DNA of 10,107 nt from Betaproteobacteria bacterium (GTDB lineage: Bacteria > Pseudomonadota > Gammaproteobacteria > Burkholderiales > SG8-41), in NCBI GenBank assembly GCA_021732805.1, contig JAKFUJ010000136.1, forward strand, positions 1 to 10,107. Reading direction: 5' to 3'. Both the position numbers and the translations under genes were made by a program. How positions within the stretch are numbered: position 1 is the stretch's first letter; the number at the start of each line of letters is the position of its first letter. Shown here piece after piece: positions 6,742 through 10,107 of this stretch. A model generated the notes under the pieces. That model worked only from the letters and a program-made list of their open reading frames with translations, ran no database searches and was not told the DNA's origin.

Positions 6742-7173
6742 TCACAGATTCCATGAGCCGATATCGGCATCGTTGCCGTCACCGCCAGGCGCACCGTCTG
6801 CGCCGAAACTGAACACGTCGATTTCACCCCGCACCCCGGGATTCAGATACTGGTAGGCATTGCCCCAGGGATCCCTGGGCTGACGCTCAATGTAGCCGCC
6901 GGCTTTCCAGTTGGGCGGCACCGGAGCCGCGGCGGGCTTGGCAATCAACGCCTGCAATCCCTGTTCGGTTGTAGGGTAACGTTGATTGTCGAGGCGGTAG
7001 AGCTTCAGCGCCTGCATCAGGCTTGCAATGTCCTGTTTTGCTGCAATGACGCGGGCTTCGTCCGGGCGGCTGATGATTTTCGGCACCACCAGCGCAGCCA
7101 GAATGCCAAGTATGACGATCACCACCATTACTTCGAGCAAGGTGAAGCCGTGATGCCGGATGGCGGTGTTCAT
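6742..7173 (-). CDS. gspG: type II secretion major pseudopilin G
   Basis: Main subunit of the pseudopilus that pushes folded exoproteins through the GspD secretin. The 143-residue precursor is full length. A short basic leader ends at IRHHG|FTLLEVMVVIVILGILAALVVP, with Glu at mature position 5 (residue 14) and the almost invariant hydrophobic helix. The globular domain has all expected landmarks: KQDIASLMQALKLYRLDN (46-63), YPTTEQGLQALI (66-77), GGYIERQPRDPWGNAYQY (92-109), and the C-terminal calcium-binding loop region with DVFSFGADGAPGGDGNDADIGSW. The ATG has a strong AAGGAAGG ribosome binding site (7177-7184), the best in the window and fitting the most abundant subunit. First gene of the minus-strand operon; transcribed away from gspC. 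Confidence 0.98.
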   Translation of the reverse strand: MNTAIRHHGFTLLEVMVVIVILGILAALVVPKIISRPDEARVIAAKQDIASLMQALKLYRLDNQRYPTTEQGLQALIAKPAAAPVPPNWKAGGYIERQPRDPWGNAYQYLNPGVRGEIDVFSFGADGAPGGDGNDADIGSWNL

Positions 7174-7186
7174 CAGCCTTCCTTGA

Positions 7187-7235
7187 TTACAGTGGTTTAC
7201 GGTGGATACAGTGATTCAGAGCAGGGATACGGGGA
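7187..7235. repeat. four phased copies of a TACRGKGR motif before gspG
   Basis: On the plus strand TACAGTGG (7188-7195), TACGGTGG (7198-7205), TACAGTGA (7207-7214) and TACGGGGA (7228-7235) begin 10, 9 and 21 bp apart, so about one, one and two helical turns. On the minus strand they read YCMCYGTA and lie immediately upstream of the gspG ribosome binding site, probably in its mRNA leader. They may be operator half-sites or an RNA-level control element; the first three could also be a decayed tandem duplication. Confidence 0.5.
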
Positions 7236-7245
7236 CAAACCGGCG

Positions 7246-7274
7246 TTCCCATGAATTCAAATGTAGCATATTAT
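7246..7274 (+). promoter_or_regulatory. candidate sigma-70-like promoter for gspC-gspD
   Basis: TTCCCA (7246-7251) and TATTAT (7269-7274) are separated by 17 bp on the plus strand; each is a partial match to consensus. The -10 overlaps the minus-strand GATAAT. The resulting leader to gspC would be about 180 nt. Judged by eye only. Confidence 0.25.
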
Positions 7275-7275
7275 C
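7270..7275 (-). promoter_or_regulatory. candidate -10 element for gspG operon
   Basis: GATAAT on the minus strand matches five of six bases of TATAAT and sits in the most AT-rich part of the intergenic region. No good -35 hexamer lies at the right distance, so it may need an activator. It would give a leader of about 90 nt to gspG that includes the phased repeats. Confidence 0.3.
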
Positions 7276-7462
7276 TCCAGTCCACGGGTGGCCGGATTTG
7301 CCCGCAAAAACACCGCGGTATCGATGAATTCCTGTCCGCGGATCAAATCAGGGTTCGACGTCATTGAAATTTTTTGCGGCATGCTTGAACAAGACTGCGG
7401 GGAGACTGCGTGACAACTGCAATACGCTTTGTTCCCCGGCAGTGGCCGCAGGCTGAAAGACG

Positions 7463-7939
7463 ATGAGAGCAGTTTCATTTGAAAGGCCGGGAATGCTGCA
7501 ATCGGTGACAGTGTCTCTGCTGACACTGACAGCCGTGGCGCTGTTGGGTTTTGTGCTGGCGTACTGGACCTGGAACTGGTTCGGGCCGCAGGTTGAACCA
7601 TCCGCACCGGTGATGGCCGAGGAGGTCGGGCGCGTGTCGTCTGCTTCCGGCATATTCGGCAGGGTACAGGCCGACCGCACTGTCGGCGCGGCGGTGGCGG
7701 GTCCGGTCAGACTGCTGGGCATAGTGGCAGCAAAGGATGGCAGTGACGGGTTTGCCGTCATCCAGCTTGCTTCACGCGAAATACGCGCCGTGCGCGAAGG
7801 CGCCGATATTGTCCCGGGAGTGCAACTCGCTGAAGTCCATCGTGATCATGTTGTGCTTTTGCGCAATGGCGCCCGTGAATCACTGGCCTGGCCGCAAAAA
7901 GCTGCCGGCAGCAATCCGCAGGTTGTAAAAACCAAATAA
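7463..7939 (+). CDS. gspC: type II secretion system protein C, short form without PDZ
   Basis: Inner-membrane protein whose periplasmic homology region (HR) contacts the N0 domain of GspD, linking platform and secretin. As read it has 158 residues: a short cytoplasmic tail, one transmembrane helix (about 17-38), a linker, then the HR domain (about 64-145) with PVRLLGIVAAKDG (81-93), FAVIQL and ADIVPGVQLAEVHRDHVVLLRNG (114-136), the last being the clearest family signature. It stops soon after HR, so the C-terminal PDZ or coiled-coil domain of enterobacterial GspC is missing; short forms are known in betaproteobacteria. An in-frame TGA lies just upstream, so the start is ATG 7463 or ATG 7493; the latter has a better placed AAAGG. 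Stop and gspD start overlap as TAATG. Confidence 0.92.
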   Translation: MRAVSFERPGMLQSVTVSLLTLTAVALLGFVLAYWTWNWFGPQVEPSAPVMAEEVGRVSSASGIFGRVQADRTVGAAVAGPVRLLGIVAAKDGSDGFAVIQLASREIRAVREGADIVPGVQLAEVHRDHVVLLRNGARESLAWPQKAAGSNPQVVKTK

Positions 7940-10107
7940 TGCCTCAAAAAAATTCCTTGATGATCCGCCGCCTGTCACTGATCTGCGTCGTCCTGCTGAT
8001 TCCGCTGACGATCGCCGCCTTTCCGGCAGGCGCTGCAGAGCAGACGTCCGCGGGGCGCCCCGGACCTGCCGGCAGACCGGCGCAGCCCGCAAAAAACGGG
8101 TCGGATGTCGATGTGGTCACGCTGAACTTTGTCAACGCCGAAATCGAAGGGGTGATCAAGGCAGTCAGTGAAATCACGGGCAAAAATTTTGTGCTGGATC
8201 CGCGTGTCAAAGGCACAGTCAACATTGTTTCAGCTACGCCGGTATCCCGTGCCCTGGTCTACGAAATATTCCTGTCTTCATTGCGGGTTCAGGGCTACGC
8301 GGCGATCGAGGACCGGGGCATTGTCAGGATCGTTCCCGAGAGCGAGGCAAAACTGTATCCGGTGCCTACACGGGGCTTGCAGGGCAAGGGTTTGCAGGAC
8401 AGGCCGGGCACCGCCGGCGACCGCATACAGACGCAGGTGTTCACGCTCAAACATGAGTCGGCTGCCCAGCTGGTGCCGATACTGCGGCCGCTGATTGCGC
8501 CGAACAACACCATTGCCGCTTATCCATCCAGCAACTCGCTGGTGATCACCGATTACGCTGGCAATCTGCAGCGACTGGAAAGAATCATCGACTCGATCGA
8601 CCAGCCCAGCGGCACCGATCCGGTGGTGATTCCATTGCGACATGCGTCGGCAGTCGATGTTGCGCAAACCGTTAGCCGGCTGTTTACGGAGGCGACGCAG
8701 CCCGCGGGTGCGGCAGCGGCGGATCCGACCCAGCGACTGACGGTGGTTGCCGATGCCCGTTCCAACAGCCTGATCGTGCGTTCAGGCAATCCATCGCGGC
8801 TGTTTCGCCTGCGCAGCCTGATTGCCACGCTGGACTCGCCGACCGGTGCGGCCGGAAACATACATGTCGTTTACATGAAAAATGCGGAGGCGGTGAAAGT
8901 GGCGGAGACCCTGCGCGCGATTTATCTGGGTGAAACAGCCCCGGCGCCGCGTCCGACTGCGCCCCTGACAGCGCCGATCAACCCCGTTTCGGCTGTATCC
9001 AATACGGGGGCATCCCCTGCAAATTCGTCATTGTTGTCGCAACCGTTAACACTGCCACAGGCGCCGGCTGCGACGGCGACGGCATCCGGCATTATCCAGG
9101 CGGATGCTGCGACCAACTCGATCATCATCAATGCACCGGATGCGATCTACAACAACCTGCGTGCGGCGCTGGACAAACTGGATGTGCGCCGGGCCCAGGT
9201 CTATGTCGAAGCACTGATTGCCGAAATCACCGCCGACAAGGCAGCGGAACTGGGCGTGCAATGGCAGTCGCTGAGCGGTCTGGGCCAGACTTCAGCGCAG
9301 GCTTTCGGCGGCACCAATTTCGGCGGGACCGGCCAGAACATTCTGGGTATTGCGCAGAATCCGGCAACGGCAGGGCGTGGCCTCAATGTCGGAGTAGTCA
9401 ACGGCACGGTGACCATACCCGGTGTCGGCCAGATTCTTAACCTGAACGTGCTGGTGCGCGCACTGGAGACGGACTCCAATGCAAACATCCTGTCAACACC
9501 CACGTTACTGACTCTCGACAACGAGGAGGCCGCGATCATCATCGGCCAGAACGTGCCTTTTATTACCGGGCAATTCGCGCTTTCCGGAGGCGCCACCACA
9601 CCCACGCCGTTCCAGACCATCGAACGTCGTGATGTCGGCCTGACCCTGCGCGTCAAACCGCAGATTTCCGAAAGCGGTACCGTGCGACTGCAGATTTATC
9701 AGGAGGTTTCCAGCGTACAGGACCAGGTCATCCCCAATCCTTCCGGTGTGATTACCAACAAACGCGCAGTGGCATCGATGGTGCTGGTCGATGACGGACA
9801 GATTGTGGTCATCGGCGGCTTGATCCAGGATTCTCTGGTCGACGGCACGGAAAAAGTTCCATTGCTGGGTGACATCCCCATAATCGGTTCCCTGTTCAGT
9901 TATCAAAGGCGCTCACGCACCAAGACCAATCTGATGGTGTTTCTGCGCCCGACTGTAGTGCGCGACAGCAAAAACGCCGATGCAGTTACCGGCGGGCGTT
10001 ATGACTATATCCTGGGCGAGCAGGGCAGGGTAAAACCCGCGCCCAGCGTGATTCTTCCCGACAGCGAGCCGCCCAGCCTGCCGCCGCGAACGCAGCCGAA
10101 CCCCGCG
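7939..10107 (+). CDS. gspD: type II secretion system secretin D (3' end outside window)
   Basis: Outer-membrane secretin through which folded exoproteins leave the periplasm. 723 codons are open to the window edge with no stop, and I found no frameshift. A signal peptide (about 1-33, cleaved near AAFPAGAAE) has no lipobox. Domains in order: N0 (about 57-135), N1 (163-222), N2 (227-300), N3 (307-415), and the secretin core (about 416-672) with VYVEALIAEI (421-430), the Gly-rich gate region (446-500), RALETDSNANILSTPTLLT (507-525), and the signature VPLLGDIPIIGSLF (640-653). A Pro/Ala/Ser/Thr-rich insertion (about 332-382) splits N3. The tail has the RYDYILGEQ segment (687-695) followed by a Pro-rich stretch. 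The start shares one base with the gspC stop. GspE and GspF are expected downstream. Confidence 0.98.
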   Translation, partial: MPQKNSLMIRRLSLICVVLLIPLTIAAFPAGAAEQTSAGRPGPAGRPAQPAKNGSDVDVVTLNFVNAEIEGVIKAVSEITGKNFVLDPRVKGTVNIVSATPVSRALVYEIFLSSLRVQGYAAIEDRGIVRIVPESEAKLYPVPTRGLQGKGLQDRPGTAGDRIQTQVFTLKHESAAQLVPILRPLIAPNNTIAAYPSSNSLVITDYAGNLQRLERIIDSIDQPSGTDPVVIPLRHASAVDVAQTVSRLFTEATQPAGAAAADPTQRLTVVADARSNSLIVRSGNPSRLFRLRSLIATLDSPTGAAGNIHVVYMKNAEAVKVAETLRAIYLGETAPAPRPTAPLTAPINPVSAVSNTGASPANSSLLSQPLTLPQAPAATATASGIIQADAATNSIIINAPDAIYNNLRAALDKLDVRRAQVYVEALIAEITADKAAELGVQWQSLSGLGQTSAQAFGGTNFGGTGQNILGIAQNPATAGRGLNVGVVNGTVTIPGVGQILNLNVLVRALETDSNANILSTPTLLTLDNEEAAIIIGQNVPFITGQFALSGGATTPTPFQTIERRDVGLTLRVKPQISESGTVRLQIYQEVSSVQDQVIPNPSGVITNKRAVASMVLVDDGQIVVIGGLIQDSLVDGTEKVPLLGDIPIIGSLFSYQRRSRTKTNLMVFLRPTVVRDSKNADAVTGGRYDYILGEQGRVKPAPSVILPDSEPPSLPPRTQPNPA

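Larger units (their letters stand above)
7174..7462. promoter_or_regulatory. divergent control region between gspG and gspC
   Basis: 289 bp between two divergent operon heads, without a plausible gene. Near gspG it holds its ribosome binding site and four short phased repeats (7187-7235). Around 7246-7275 lie promoter-like hexamers for both directions whose -10 elements overlap. The right half, toward gspC, includes an inverted repeat of CCGCGG (7313-7318 and 7336-7341, 17-nt loop) and a T-rich run near 7370. The arrangement would allow one regulator to act on both halves of the secretion system. Confidence 0.6.

Noticed and set aside
6723..6827. 35-residue N-terminal extension of gspH into gspG
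   Set aside because: It overlaps the conserved C-terminus of gspG, and the ATG at 6722 after the gspG stop is a better start; extension would make the leader even less plausible.
7313..7341. CCGCGG inverted repeat in the gspC leader as a terminator or riboswitch
   Set aside because: Each arm is itself a palindrome, the loop is 17 nt, and no U-tract or conserved riboswitch core is visible.

Overview
The window looks like part of a gammaproteobacterial or, more likely, betaproteobacterial chromosome. It has moderately high GC, a full set of type II secretion (T2SS) genes with a GspN and a short GspC lacking a PDZ domain, and an EpsI protein of the kind found with exosortase/PEP-CTERM exopolysaccharide loci. 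The taxonomic placement is inferred from gene content; no rRNA or marker gene is present.

Layout from left to right. Positions 1-1389, all minus strand, hold the start of rmlD (cut by the window edge), complete rmlC, and epsI, read in the order epsI > rmlC > rmlD. Positions 1390-1773 contain no gene but carry a 17-bp tandem repeat and a weak promoter-like sequence ahead of epsI. Positions 1774-7173, also minus strand, hold a tightly packed operon gspG-H-I-J-K-L-M-N with almost every stop and start overlapping. Positions 7174-7462 form a divergent promoter region with phased short repeats ahead of gspG. Positions 7463-10107, plus strand, hold gspC and gspD; gspD runs off the right edge with no stop.

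How the genes work together. GspD is the outer-membrane secretin and GspC links it to the inner-membrane platform (GspL, GspM, GspN). GspG is the major pseudopilin, and GspH, I, J and K are the minor pseudopilins that prime and tip the pseudopilus. The ATPase GspE and the platform protein GspF are absent here; they probably follow gspD beyond the window. The left part is sugar and polysaccharide metabolism: RmlC and RmlD make dTDP-L-rhamnose, and EpsI is a periplasmic-facing accessory factor of exosortase systems. The exosortase itself is not in the window.

The annotation is mostly conventional. The points that merit a second look are the two repeat-bearing intergenic regions, the unusually long cysteine-containing leader of GspH, an exosortase-type EpsI without an adjacent exosortase, and the low-complexity insertion in the GspD N3 region. 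I did not find convincing evidence of a wholly new system.
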